Below, one piece after another: positions 1-13,120 of a stretch of 64,000 nucleotides of DNA. The DNA comes from Campylorhamphus procurvoides. Lineage: Eukaryota > Chordata > Aves > Passeriformes > Dendrocolaptidae. The notes below the pieces were generated by a model. That model saw only the letters and a list, made by a program, of their open reading frames with translations. It ran no database searches and was not told the origin of the DNA. The DNA is taken from assembly GCA_013396655.1 (NCBI GenBank), contig WBMV01003351.1:558001-622000 (forward strand), read 5' to 3'. How positions within the stretch are numbered: position 1 is the stretch's first letter; each line of letters starts with the position of its first letter. The position numbers were made by a program, and so were the translations under genes.

Positions 1-508
1 GAGTTTCAAATATCCAAGCATAATTTTTCTGTCAAGGACTGGCAAGAAAATAATAAAAAATAGCGATTCCATGGATGTAGCTGCTTATATTTTTTAGCTG
101 AGCAGGAAACCTTTTTTTAAATCTTTTTTATTTTAGCTAGATTTAGCAAGAGATGAGACTTCATTAGAAAAGTGGCTTTTCTTTTCCATGCTGCATTAAA
201 GTGTATTCATCTCTAACCCTTTTTATTTATGACCTTTTTCATAATAGGGAAATTATTAAAGAATAGGGAAGAATTTAAATGCCACTCATATCAGATAGGA
301 AGATCATTTTTACAAACTTTTTATTATGAAGAGTGTTTATTTATGGAATTGTTCACAGATTTTTAACTCACTATCTTGATTAGTGTTTTATATTTTATTG
401 CAAATTTTAATTTGACTCATAAAGTTTAGACATGAGATTTCCATATATGAAACTTTTTCTACTTTTAAAGCTTAAAACAGTTTTGTAAATGTCATGGATT
501 TTTTATAG
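1..508. other. unique AT-rich DNA, nothing recognised
   Basis: AT-rich non-coding sequence with no repeat family, coding exon or RNA gene that I recognise on either strand. Confidence 0.5.
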
Positions 509-698
509 CAGTGGTCTCTAATATTTTTTTAACTGTGCAATCCTGTCAATAAAAAATAATAAGCGTGCACCCCCAAAATATGAATATGTTTTTCTTTATA
601 CCTTATATGCATGCACTACTATGTTAGCATATATATAAAGCATACTTTATAAAACGTGCATAAAATTGGGTGCACACACCCCACTTTGGAGACCACTT
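509..698. mobile_element. hAT-like MITE (non-autonomous DNA transposon)
   Basis: This 190-bp element starts CAGTGGTCTCTAA and ends TTGGAGACCACTT, so its ends are imperfect terminal inverted repeats (CAGTGGTCTCTAA against AAGTGGTCTCCAA). Subterminal sequence is also inverted: GTGCACCCCC near 575 faces GGGTGCACAC near 670. A CAGTGGTTCTC-type end is characteristic of hAT/Charlie-like transposons, and the element is too short to encode a transposase, so it would have been mobilised in trans. A clean 8-bp target duplication is not visible: TTTTATAG on the left against CTTCATTA on the right. That fits an old, mutated copy. The family name is not certain. Confidence 0.6.
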
Positions 699-2135
699 CT
701 TCATTAAAAAATTACCATCTAATAATCAGAAGTTTTATTATTTTTATCCATATTTAAGTGTTTTTCCAATTTTTGAAGTACTAGTTTAGTAAAAATTCCT
801 GCAGAACCTATTCGGCTTCCCAATGAGACCTTTGTCCATGTCAGGTATCCATAACTGAAAAAGGCTATGATTTTAAAAGAATGAAAGAGTAACATGAAAG
901 AAATCAGGAGGTGCATGTTGGAAAATGTGTTACTTAATGCTCAGCTTTGTTACAGTTCCAGTTATGTAGTAAAAAGAGAAGTCAAAGTAGATTTCCAGAC
1001 CTGGATTATAAATTGTAAATTAGGCCACCTACAGAAGAAATCATAGCTAGCTAGAATGTCAGTCAGTCTTTTGCTCAGACAAGCAACATGTGTTTTTTCA
1101 AGTGCCTTTACTTATCTGAATAAATGAGTTTGTTTATCCAAAAAGAGTTCAGGAAACCAACTATTTTGTTTTATATAGATTTTCAGATGACCACAATCCA
1201 GGACTGAAACTGAAGAGCTGAGACATTTGATGAAGCAGACAAATGGATAGAAACCTGCTTCATAACTACCTTCGTGGCCTCTTTTACCCACTGAAGTTAT
1301 GGCCTTTGCCAAATGAGAAAAGTTCATGACTGAGTGTCTTTGAAAAAGAACTGCATTTATCAAAAGTTATCTTTAAAAAATGAGAATATATGTAAGTATT
1401 TATATTTATTTTCTATTTAACATGTGTGACTATTATTTGAAAAAACAGACCAAATGACTCCATACAGGAAGGGTGCAATGAGGGACCACCCTAAACAAAG
1501 TTCCTTGCTGAATCTGTGGGCCTGTGAGAACAGAGTCCCGTAAGACAGATGTGTCAATTTGTTATCCTTTGGAAATATTTTATTACATTGATTATTCTTT
1601 TTTAATATATTATATATATATTTATTTTAAATGTTCACAGCTAGAAGAGATGAAAACACTTAGAATAAAAAGAACAAAAAGTTTGGAGGGGGAAAGAATT
1701 TAAAAACCTAATGGGAATTTCTGAATTTCAAAGGCTATATTGTTTATATGGCTTTTTTGTTTATATAGTCAATGGGCCTTTCCTAGAGTGATTTGGAGCA
1801 TCTAAAGGTTGGAAATAAGTCTCTGGAGGCTCCATCAAGCAAATAAAGAGCTTAATTAAGGCACCTGCTCCAATATTGTTATCCCAGATCCTCATTTAGG
1901 TTGACCATGGTGAAACTTGATTTTTCATTTCTAAATACTAGGTTTCTTTGAATATTTTATGATCCATGGATGATGAGAAAAGCCAGCCAAGGGTAAGGAG
2001 ACACTGAGATTAAAAGTAAAATGCATTGGAAAATGCTTAAGGAAAGTTAATGCAGGTAAAATGGCAGATATCATTCCTAGAGATATCTTGTTCTGAGAAT
2101 CTCCTTTGAGAACTACATCAAAATTTCTTTGTCAT
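699..2135. other. unique AT-rich DNA with a TA tract
   Basis: No gene recognised. A short TA microsatellite lies at about 1603-1622. Short open frames here have no recognisable domain. Confidence 0.5.
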
Positions 2136-2707
2136 TGTATTGGGTCTGGCTGAGATGGAGTTCATTTCTCCATGGCAGCCCTCACAGTGTGCTTTACATT
2201 GGTAGCTAGAAGGGTGTTGATACCACACCAGTGTTTTAGCTACTGGTGAACACAGCATCAGTACTGTAATATTCCCTCCCCAGTCAAGGGTAAGATTCTG
2301 GAAGAGGACACAGCCAGGCCAGCTGACCCAAACTAACCAAAGGGATATTCCATACTGTATGACGTCAACTCAGATATAAAAGCTAAGGCAAGGAGCAGGA
2401 AATGGGGGCATTCATTGCTTCCAGTGGCTGTTTGCTGAGACAAACAGCACGAGCATTACTCATGCTGAAGCCCTGAACTAGGGAAGTGGCTGGATGTCAC
2501 TGCTGATGGGAAGCAGGGAATAAACCTTGTTATTTTTTGCTTTGTTTTTGTGCAAGTAAGATTTTGCTTTTTGCTTCACTAAACTGCTTTATCTCAACCC
2601 ACAAGTTGTTTTTCATCTTTTTCTCTCACCCTTTTTCTGGCAGAAGAAAGGGAGTGATAGAGAGGCTGGGTGGGCACTTGATTTCCAACCAGTGTCAACC
2701 CACTACA
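2136..2707 (+). mobile_element. solo LTR, avian ERVL-type, copy 1 (best preserved)
   Basis: A retroviral LTR of about 572 bp that starts TGTATTGGGTCTGGC and ends CCCACTACA, so it has TG...CA ends. I recognise the family from memory as the widespread avian ERVL-type LTR, with conserved blocks such as GGCTGAGATGGAGTT, CCAAAGGGATATTCCATAC and the 3' block ACTGCTTTATCTCAACCCAC. It keeps its promoter core: a perfect palindromic CRE, TGACGTCA (2360-2367), a TATA box TATAAAA (2375-2381) and a polyadenylation signal AATAAA (2519-2524), all reading on the plus strand. No gag, pol or env sequence adjoins it, so it is a solo LTR left by recombination. The flanks (GTCAT left, TTCCT right) do not show a clean target duplication, which suggests age. 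Copies 2 and 3 lie at 12501-13120 and 20129-20687. Confidence 0.85.
2360..2381 (+). promoter_or_regulatory. CRE plus TATA core of the LTR promoter
   Basis: A palindromic TGACGTCA (cAMP-response element, CREB/ATF site) lies 7 bp upstream of TATAAAA inside LTR copy 1. The other two copies of this LTR in the window have lost one or both elements. Whether it still drives transcription cannot be told from sequence. Confidence 0.55.
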
Positions 2708-5700
2708 TTCCTATGCTTTCAGATTCAGAGGATGATTCAAGGATTTTTTGTTACCTATTGCTTGAAGAATTATTTCATATGTGAAAAGTAAGCCAAAAAG
2801 ACAGCCTTTTGCTACAGGTTAGAAGAAATTAATCCTACAAATTCAAGTAAAGATGAAAAATGTTTATCTAAATCAGCCTCAGTAGCACAAGAACTGACAG
2901 CTATTCAAACACACCAATGTCTGTAATTTTTACTTGAATTGTCTATGGCAACAACATGTAGACATGCTGGTTCAGCAAGGATATAAAATGAAGCCATGGA
3001 ATTAGCATCTTCATGAGATTCCACATGAACTGCAGTCAATCAGCAACGGGACAAAGCTACAGCATGTTCTCTTTGTCTATGCAAAGGTATACTTTTTTTG
3101 CTGTCACATTAAACCTCTTCTCCATCTACGTGTTTATTTCATCCTTATGTGTCATCTAGTCATTATCAGCATAAGATTTCTGCAGAGTGGAGATTGGGGT
3201 TTTTTGGTTTGGTTTGGTTTGATTTTTCTTTTTTTTTTAACAGAAATCTGGATTAAACCCTGAGGGCTGAATAGGGCCCCTGGTTGTTCTTGTGATACAT
3301 GTTTAAAAAAAACCAAAAGCACAACATGTTTTCTCAAGGTTAAGCTATAAGTTTCCATAGACAGAATACGCACATATAGGTGAGGACATTTTAAAATCTA
3401 ATGATTTTATAAGACATAGAGGTGACTATGGGAAACCCAAATGCTATGTAACGATTACATGCTAAAGTACTGCCACTCTTTCTAGCTGGATCACATTTCT
3501 CCTTCCTTAGGGAAGCCCATGATATCAGTGATACAAACTGAATCCTGTTTGCCAAGAAAGCCATACAACATTCATATCAAATTACAGAAAACTCACATTG
3601 GCTACTTAAATTACTATTAAATAAAATAATGTCTTCTATTAAGTGGAAGATATGCCTTTATAGACTGACTATTTTTTACTGCCCAAGTAAAAAGTACGAC
3701 TGACCAAGGAATAAAATGTCAATAGCTTTTTTCGTTTATGAACAAAAGAATAAGAAGGTTGCCTACCTAAGGATAAGCCACTTTGAGAAAAATGCTGGAT
3801 TTTTTTCCATTTGTTTTTTTTCCCCTCCCTTTCTTCCTTTCCCTTTCCCACTCCCAGCATGGGAATTTGCTCATGATGAGTTTGCTCAGATACTTTTCAA
3901 ATACGTATTTATATTATTCAGTTTTGATAGAACTTTGCAACAAAGTGGATCTAAACCAAAAATACCCTTTCATAGTCTCATTTAAGCTCTTGTTTTGGTA
4001 TAAAGCTTTAACTTGTGAGAACACATAGCAAAGTCTACTTAGTGACAGAAAGATATTGAGAATAGTCAAATCTAAAACTGGCTTTAAATGACTGTGCAAA
4101 GGTTAGACAGCACTGAATGAGGAGGTGATCCAAATTGTTAAATGCAACTACTTCCATGTGAAGTAATAAAGAAAAATAATGCTAACAGTATATCAACAAT
4201 AGGACACTTTAGTTCTAATTACAGATTATAATGAAGTTTTGTGAGTCCTTGCAGATCTCCAAAAATGTCAGCAATGGTAAGAAAAAGACCCTGTAGAAAC
4301 ATGTGCAGAAGAATGGCAAGTATGATCAGATAGGAAAGATTGAATAGATTAAGACTTTTTGTTTAGACAAGAACAACTGAGGGAAAGAAGCAATGCTTCT
4401 TTACAAAAAAAAAAGTTCTTCATTTGACGAAGAACTGAAATCTGGAATTCATTGCCATAAGATGATGCAAGAGGTGTTAAGTATAGGTAGGTGTAGGCAG
4501 TGCAATAAGAATAGATAGATTCACTCATCTGTCTATTAAAATGCTGTGATCCATATCAATGTTCAGTAAAATATTCAAATCTGTTACCTATCAGAGCTGA
4601 AAGGGTCTGTCAGGGGAGCAATCATTCTATTATTTTACCCCCTCTCTCCCTTTCTCTCTTGTTTGTTTGGGTTTTTTTGTTTTGTAATTCTTTCCTTAGG
4701 TATCTGTTACTGATCATTGGCATCAGAGATACGGGGTTCCTTAGGAAGATCCTTGTTCTGACCAAACATTTCTATTGGATTTTTGTGCATTTTGGTTTGG
4801 ATTTCTAAACATTTCTAAATTTCAAAAATTATTGTTGGTTTTCCATTGCTAGTAATTTTTTTACAGAATATTGGAGATCCTGCAGGGGGCTTTTACTATT
4901 TCCTATTTTATTTGCACAGTTTGTGTCAAGTATGTCTTCATCTACCTTGAATTAAATCAACTAAAAATATGTAAAATATGTCCTCTCTACACTGCTTCAT
5001 CCTTAACTGACCCTGCTATGCCTACAAAAATACTTGTTCAGATTGACCTCAGCGTCTGCTTTGTTTTGTTCAAACTTCTCTACGCAGACTAATTTCATAA
5101 TCATTTTAATGTATAAATACATGCATATGCACTTTGTACATAGTGTCTATGTGTATGAATCTGTATTTATGGAATGCATGAATGTGTGTATGCAAAATAG
5201 ATTTTCTTTTACAGTAAGTGAAATATCTCTTTAATTGACAGACGCAGGAGAAGAAACCCCAAACATATTCATATCATGGTTCATCAAAATAAACCTGTAA
5301 CATTTCTAAAGAAACTCTCGATTTGAAAGGTGATCATCAGAAAATTAGATTCATGTTTATGAATAAGAATAAAAATGAGCTATAACTTCGTATTCAATGC
5401 TAAAGAAAAAAAAGAGAAAATCCATGTGTCATTAATTGCATTATATTTACAGGTTAGACTTTCTGAGACTGTGCATTAAAGATTTCTGAAACTTCTCTAA
5501 GGAGCTCCAAAAGAAAGCCAGAAATGGTTTGACTCTATTGATAACATTTCAAATTTAGTGTTTGGGAAAAATCCAAACTGGTTTTATCTTCCAGTGCACA
5601 ATGCACTTGCCTCTGAGACTTTCAGCATCCCGGAAATATCACCCTCTCCCACAGTAGTTCGTTGAAATTTCAAAGAATGCAATTTTCAAAATGCTAATGC

Positions 5701-8700
5701 ACTAATATTGTAAATTTTCAGGAACTGCTTTCTTTTTAGAGTGGTATTTCTGGAACTCCTACAGTACTTTATTGCAGTAATTGCAGGTTAAGATTATGAG
5801 AGGAGGAGGGAAGTACCCTATAGAAAGAAAATATTTCACTAATAAAGAAAAATGCTAAAATATCTTTTCCCAAAAAACCTTTACCACAGGTGCATCTTCT
5901 GTAAGAGAATACATAATTTCAAATTAAAACCATACTATTTTCTTGCATCCATAAAATTATCCTTGTTAGTCTTGGCATCTATGATCTTAAAGAAAATATG
6001 CTTCTCAGAAATACTATAGAGTAGCTAGTGGTTCTGGAAAAAGTAAAACAGCAAGGGAACTTTCAACTTAATATATACTGGCACCTCATGACATTTTAGT
6101 CAGTACTGCTTATTCAAGGAGGTAAGGAGATTTTGAAAGACCACATAGCAAAAATCAGTCTGATGGTGAATTTATAAACACAGTACATTATAACTGTCTG
6201 ACAGAAACATAGAAATAATATCCCATTTGCCATCAAAGCTGCTCCAAAAACCAGAAAAGGAACATTTCTGTCTGGGCATGGTCAATTTAAATTTGACAAA
6301 TTCTCAGAGCTCATCAGATTGCCAAATGACACTGAGAAAGAACAGATACACTCTCTTCCTACCCCTCCTTCCTTTTCTTGGTTCCTTAACATATTGGATC
6401 TTTTCCATCAGTCAATTATACTGCAAAACATTGTTGTTGTTGGCAATGATCTCAAAGGGAAGGATTAAACAATTTGGGTTCAGAAGCACATTGCACTGTA
6501 AGAGGCAGGCTTCCATGAAGTGCCTTTCAATATTTAGGGTGTTCAGAGACCACTGGTCATTGAGCTCAATCATTTCATTCACTAATAAGTGTATATGGAG
6601 TCAGACCTAACTGGACAGACAGCTGTTTCAGCATCAATTTGTAAATCTTTTTACATATGTAGTTCAGGGGAAATAAAACTAATGCTTGTTGGGCTCTAAA
6701 ATAACTACAAAGTGAGCTCTGTCTTCTCTTTTATGACTAAGTTTATCTAATGCATTACTTTTTACTTACTATAATTTGCACTTTGATTGCTGTGGAGTTG
6801 ATGAAACTATCAGCTGGAATGAAGAATTAACATTAACATTTTACCAGATTTTGAGTCACTAGTTAATAAATCAAAATGAATTTTCATTAGCAGAGATATG
6901 TCACCAAATCAGTGTCTTTTAGAGAAAAGCCTGATGTTCAAGTGTTATTTTTTCAATTCCTTTTTCCTGAAAGATAAGACAAATTGTTTCAGCTCATTTT
7001 AATTTGTTTTGTAAGCATCTTCTTCGCACTGCTTTTACAAAAATAGGCAAAGAATTCCCTTGAAAACACACTTGGAGTTGAGAAAAATATGATAAGGTTT
7101 TACTACCTTTTTTTCTTTTTTTTTTCCTGTCTTTTTCTTTTTAGGGTTTTAGAAAACTATAAATAACAATTCCATGTAATAGTATTGGAAAATTCAGATA
7201 TAAAGAGTTAAATTTCCACAGATATTGTCATATGGCTGATTTTATGCCTTATGTTAATTATTTTACAACCGTGTTTTGCAAAACTCTTATTCAGAAGTCC
7301 CCTCAAAGTTTCAGTTCATGACTTTTAGTCACAAGGACTCAAAGACACAAAAATGTAGGCCAGAGTTGAAACCTGGGAGGATCTATAAGTTCAGAGCAGA
7401 CTTTCAAGAGACAGTCTCCTCTGATTGTGCCAAAATTCCTCTCCCAGCAGTGGATTGATTATGCCCTGCTGAATAAGAGTGTCTCTTGTTATTGTTAGGT
7501 CCATGAGAAGCAGCAAGAGCTGCTTCCCCTTCAAAACAAGGGGAAAAAAGGACATAAAATGGAAAAAAGAAGGAAGACTCTTGGTTAGACTTCATATCCA
7601 GTATTTTCCATACTTTTGCTTTTCTTTCATCATGCATTATATAATTAAGGTGTGGGGTTTTTTATTTCTTTGTCTGTTTGTTTTTTTCTGGAATTTTAAA
7701 GAATAAATGTGAAGGGGTAATGGGAATAGCTGGCAACAATTGAAAATCCAAGCTATAATGCATTAATCTCTAGAATGGCAACACCAAGTGAAGCACATCA
7801 CTATTTTGCCTTGATAACATAAGAAACAAGTCTTGGTACCAAAGAAAACTTTACAAACTAAAGTCAAGACAAACAATAAAACAGAATCTTAAGGGGATCA
7901 CTGAAATTGCTTCTGAGTAGAACTTATAGGTAATGGCATCCTTTGAGAAATTCAAGTATTGTTTTTTATTTATATTGCATTGTGAGGTTTCTTAGTTAGT
8001 TTTTAGTTAGTTTTATTGGGTGGTTTGGGAGGTTTTGTTTGTTTTTCTTACAAGGAAGCAAGATTTTTTTTTAGCTTCTCACTCATTTATATTCAGACTC
8101 TCTCTTTTCTGGATGGTTAAATGATTCAATTTTTCTTTTCAGAGGTTTGACCTGGAAGCTTCTGCTAAGATTTTCACTTGTATGAAAGAGATAAATGGGA
8201 AAAGATTTGGTGAGGATGAATTTTTTACAATAACTTGTAGATCACTGCTAACTTCTGTCTTAAATAAATGAGAAGGACAAAGATTTTAAATAAGTGGCAC
8301 CTTTTTTAACCAAAGCAGCTCATATAATTAGCAAAAAATACAGTACTTTTTGGCCACATAATCCCTTGTTCAGGGAATCAGATAAATATAACTGACAATG
8401 GAATAAAAAAGATAATAGAATCTCATCCACTAAAGGACAGTCAGAGAGCATATTTTGTACTTGACTACAGACTGGTATTACAATAAATCAGGATCAATGT
8501 CCCATGGGATGTGATCACCATTTAAAATAATTTTTCTGATGGCATGCCTGTACTATTACACCGAGCATGCCTTTCTAAACCATGTTGATCTGGAGCCCTG
8601 CAGCTGCAATTGGTGAAAAGCAGTAGGAATGCAAGATCACAGTCAATGTTACAATGTAGTTGCATTTCTGTAGCAGGATTTTTTTCTTTTAATTTTCCCA

Positions 8701-9884
8701 GAAGTTTGATCCCATTCCTTTAGGGTTTAGTAGTTTTTTTTCTAGTATTGTCACTTGCTAAAGGTTCTTTACTCCAACATAGTTGGAGTTTAGAACATAG
8801 CTAAAAAGATTGGGTTGAATTCACTCCGGAGGCAACTCTGCTAATTTCAAGCGAGATAAATTGTGATTTTGTCTAATGAAGATTTGCTTAACATCAGTGA
8901 ATGAAAGTAAAATATTTCCACAATTATGAATGCTGTTATCTTTTAAAAAAATAGATTTTGAAGGATGTAGAAAATCTTAACATGTTTGGAAGAAAACCCC
9001 ACATATAAGTAACATATGCCCACATCCTTTCCAATCCTTCTACATTCTTTAATTTTTGTTTAAATTAATTTGTAAGACTTTAGGATTAGTATTGTAGCCT
9101 GTAACTATGTTTTTCATTAATCAGTCTAAGAGCATGGCCTGTGAACACTGGAGCAAAAGCTTCTCTGCTGCTTTAATTCTTCCTTGCTTTTTGTCTCTTT
9201 GGGCTTGCAGAAAGCAGGGTCAGGCATTGTCCACTGCAGACTGTATGGACCAGACCATTCCACTATGAGAGGAGAACAGAGACTGCCTTCAGGACCAGAG
9301 AAAAGAGTCCCTTTTCCATTTTGTATATTAGTACACATGTGGAGTTTGTGCTCACTGAGAACCACAATGGGTAGAAGCCTGGTTCTCATTAACAAAGCCC
9401 AGTTTAGTGCTGCCATGATCTTAAATAAGCCTAAATTTAAAGCTCAGTAAAGTTAGTGTTTTACTCTGGGTGATAAGGTGTTCATGAGTGTCCACAAACT
9501 TTTCATCTCCGTCATCAGATAGAGTGTCCCACAGTGCCTCTTGCCAACTGCAAAGGTGGAAGAAGCTGGTCCCCAGGACTCAGTACAGAAATGGAGTTTT
9601 ATGCAGCATTTGTGAAACTGGAAATAATATAAAGATAAGATCAAAAGAGGATCTTGGCATGTCTTCTTGCTAAATTCATAAACCCTTATTCACTTCAGTG
9701 AGAATGTTCTTTGAGTACTACCTACAGTTTTTTACCATTTGTATTTGAAGCTGAGTGGCTTTTTTGATGCAGATCACTTCAGCATCATTTTTTATCATAA
9801 TGCTTTTTTGAATAGCTTCCTTGTGTGCCTGCTGACTCATGTTTTCCAGGTTTTTCCCACTCCTTTTATTCTGGAGACAGACTG
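2708..9884. other. unique AT-rich DNA, no gene recognised
   Basis: About 7.2 kb of AT-rich sequence with short A or T homopolymers and GTTT-rich stretches (near 3200 and 7650). The longest open frame (6227-6610, plus, 127 codons) has no domain or splice context that I recognise. No repeat family was identified. Confidence 0.45.
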
Positions 9885-9935
9885 GAAGGGTACTTTAGAG
9901 ATCATCTAGATCCAACCCTGCCATGGACCCTCCAG
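9885..9935 (-). mobile_element. CR1 LINE, short 3'-end relic
   Basis: About 50 bp that matches the 3' terminal region of CR1 read from the opposite strand: GGAAGGGTACTTTAGAGATC, then ATCTAGATCCAACCCTGCCATGG. It is too short and too diverged to assign a subfamily. Coding direction is minus. Confidence 0.5.
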
Positions 9936-11261
9936 TTGTTTATTATATTTAGGACAAGGAATCAGAAATAGAGACCTGAAATGCAGAATACAATAAAACA
10001 TAAGAAGTTAGCTCTTCTGTATTTTAATTCTTTTTGTACAATTTTTCAATGTTTTTCTTCTACACTAGATTCTTATAATAAAAATTATGTATATGAAATG
10101 GTCATGGACAAGTTACAGAAAAATGAACCCTTTTATGATGTCAGAAGACTCAGAAGAACATTTTAATTTATTTTAATTATTTTATATTCAGTTGTTTTAA
10201 TTTTAATTTCTATTTTTCAGTGCTTGAAGTAGCTCTTAAAATTTGGAGCATATTTTCCAGTTTGCCTTTTTCCTTTCTGTTACAGAATTTTGATGGGCTA
10301 AGAGAAAAGTTTGAGCTCACTGCTATTTATTTGGCTTTCTGAGAGTGATTGCCCTTTGTTTAAAAAGGAATCTTAACTGATGACAGAATACATACCTACA
10401 GTATGTTCTCAGTCTGTTCACACATAACAGTGTGTATGTCCTGGAGAAATGTAAATGACAGAACTTCTGTTTCAGTGAAGTCATTACTGTTTTCACGGGG
10501 ACTGGGAAATGTAAAACTCTGTACAAATGATAATAGTTATTGCTACTATTATTTGCTTCCAAAGTACATATGGTATAGGTCCTTAGGTACTAAAAGAGAA
10601 AGTTGCACTACGTGTTCAGATTAAGAAGCAAAATTTACTTTTGCTCTTTATTGACTATCCTTAAATTAAGATGTGCATTAGTAGATATTTGCTTAGGTGT
10701 TGGCTGAAAGGGAGGATGGAGAGGATCAAGGGTGGAATTAAGATTCTATTTCTCAGAGGGTGAATTAATATTCTATTTCTTAGCTGATATAACTGAGGTG
10801 GTTCAGATCAACAAGTCTCTGTATTCACTTCAAAAGAATTGAGATTGAAAAAAAAAATTATCTCAGAAAAGTACCTTCCTCTTTCAGTTGATCTGCTACT
10901 TAGATTGCTTACGAACTTTTCCTAGGAAATTTTGTTTGCAGTTCTAAAAAAAAAAAAAAAGTGAGCTTTGGTGAATGCTATATTTTATCTTTCCTTCTGT
11001 ACAACTTTATAGTTATTCTGGTCATATAATAGTTTGTCTAAATCAGTCATCTAGTGGTGAGTGGAAATGCAGATAGATAATGTATTTCAGGATTGTATTT
11101 CTACTGTACCGATGGAAAGAAGTGAGCCCTCTCACATCTGGTCAATGAGGTACAAAGCTTTTTAATAAACTACTGTTTACCACTCTGTACCAAAAGATTT
11201 TTCCTGTCTTTGTTTTGTTATGTTGTTGCCTCAAATTTTGTGACATTGATCTCAGAGGTGT
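9936..11261. other. unique AT-rich DNA, nothing recognised
   Basis: No gene or repeat family recognised. An A-run lies near 10947-10960. Confidence 0.45.
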
Positions 11262-11330
11262 GTAGCCCTTAAGATCATCAAGTCCAACTGCAAGCCTCAC
11301 ACTGCAGAGTTCACTACTAAACCATCTTCC
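11262..11330 (-). mobile_element. CR1 LINE, short 3'-end relic
   Basis: About 70 bp matching the CR1 3' terminal region on the minus strand: CTTAAGATCATCAAGTCCAA followed by a block ending TTCACTACTAAACCAT. This is the subfamily type with CACTAAACCAT, also seen in the longer copy at 57035. Both ends are truncated or eroded. Confidence 0.6.
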
Positions 11331-12500
11331 TGATTTTAATTTCATTTAGCCCACTACCTTCCTTGAGAGACATATCTTCTAGAACTGTTGTCATTCACTA
11401 CTGTTATGTACAAAATGATGTCAAAACTGCCATAAAAGCTGCAGCTCTATGGAGGTTAAAACTAGCAATAGCCATACTTTTGTAATGGGATATATTTAAT
11501 CTTTTAATCTAACACACTTTTTGAATAAATATTTTAATTTCTCACTGGAAAAATGATTTCAGTAGTTTTTATTGATAGCGCTGGCAATCTCTCAATGATA
11601 AAGATGGTTAAAGGTAGGTGTAACAACTGTTATAGAAATTCTGTAAAATTTAATCAGATTTGACACAAAACTCTATTGCTTTACTGCACAAAATGAAACT
11701 ATAGACATGATGGTTTCAGCATGATCGTGACATGGAGTTTTGTACCTCTATCTCACCCCAAGTAAAAAGCTGCCAAATATTTTCCTGTGTCTGGGTAATT
11801 CTCTGACACAGATGAGAGCAAACTGGCTAAGTCTCATACAATTCAGACTTAAATGATTATTGTGGGATGTGGAAAGCAACAGGAGGCTTTGGATGAAGTT
11901 ATATCATCTCCTCTGCTTTGAGTGTATGTGCCTGGTTTTTGTTCATGAAGTTCTCAACATAGGGATCTGATTAGATTTGCAGTTGCTTCTAGATGATCAA
12001 ACAGTACAATAGTACTAAGCCTTCTTGCTCCACCTGCATCTGGTTAAAAGCTTGTGTGATTTCCTCTCTGAGCAGAGTCCTCCTCTGGTGACTTATAATT
12101 TTACCACCATAATGGTGGAGTGCAGCAAAAAATAGGAGGACATCTTAAATTCATGCTGAGGATATAAGTGACAGAATACAGCCGCCCATTTGACAGAAGG
12201 GAGTAATTTATGGCGAGCACAGTGATGTTTGCATGTAAGGATATATATTGATGGCCATTTGGCTTCTTTGTGAAATTCTGAGGTCCGTTTTGACTCAAAA
12301 AATTGTCCAGGTAACCTGGCAATGATCCATATGGGACACATTTTCTCTCAGTTCAATGTGCAACCAAATGAAAGACAGAAATATAGTCTGGAGTTCAAGG
12401 ATTATTTTCTCTGGATTGCCCTGAAATAATTTGATTTTTTTCTTTTCAGTTTTGCAATAATAAGGAGGGCAATACATGCAATAATCTAATGCACTGGTAC
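11331..12500. other. unique DNA, nothing recognised
   Basis: AT-rich non-coding sequence. No gene or repeat family was recognised. Confidence 0.45.
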
Positions 12501-13120
12501 TGTTTTTCTCTGGGATAGAGTTAATTTTTTTTCCTAGGAGCATGTATGGTGCTATGTTTGAATTTGTGGTGAAAAGTGTATTGATAACACAGGGATGTTT
12601 TAGCTGTTGCTGAACAGTGTTTACACAGAGTCAAGAGCTTTGTTGCCTCTCATCCCACTCCATCAGTAAACAGGCTGGGTGTGCACACAGAGTTGGGAGG
12701 GGGAAGAGTTAGGACAGCCAAATGGCCAAAGGATGTTGTTCTTCATCCCATACCATATGGTGCCGTGTTCAGCGTGTAATACTGGGAGAAGAAGAAGGAA
12801 AAGGATAACGTCCAGAGTATTAGCATTTGTCTTCCCAAGTCACCGTTAGGTGTGGTGGATACCTGCATTCCTGGAAGTGGCTGAACATTCATTCACTCAT
12901 GGGAAGTGGTGAATCAATTCCTTCTTTTGCTTTGCCTTTAGCTGTCTGTAAAAGCAGCTGTTGCTTTACCTATTAAACTGTCTTTATTTCAACCCACAAA
13001 TTTTCTCACTTTTATCCTTCTGATTCTTTTCCATCCTAGCACAGGCGAGTGAGTGATCAGTTCTGTGGGGCTGAGCTGTCAGCTATCAGTCGTGTGAGCT
13101 GTGAGCTATCAATCATGACA
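12501..13120 (+). mobile_element. solo LTR, avian ERVL-type, copy 2 (decayed)
   Basis: About 620 bp, same LTR family and orientation as copy 1 at 2136. Shared landmarks in order are CTGGGATAGAGTTAATTTT, TTGATAACACAGGGATGTTT, GCTGTTGCTGAACAGTGTTT, CAGGCTGGGTG, CCATACCATATGG, CTTCCCAAGTCACCGTTA, CTATTAAACTGTC and ATTTCAACCCACAAATTTTC. It ends ATCATGACA. The CRE/TATA core has been lost: the matching stretch reads GTGCCGTGTTCAGCGTGTAA. The start is set at the TG before TTTTTCTCTGGG. The flanks are GGTAC (left) and GGACT (right), so the target duplication is not clean. No internal retroviral sequence is present. Confidence 0.8.

Noticed and set aside
2131..2712. Target duplication for LTR copy 1
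   Set aside because: GTCAT and TTCCT do not match; shifting the left end gives TTCTT against TTCCT, which is too weak to claim.
6227..6610. 127-codon plus-strand open frame
   Set aside because: No recognisable domain, no splice context, and a length that can occur by chance in 64 kb of both strands.
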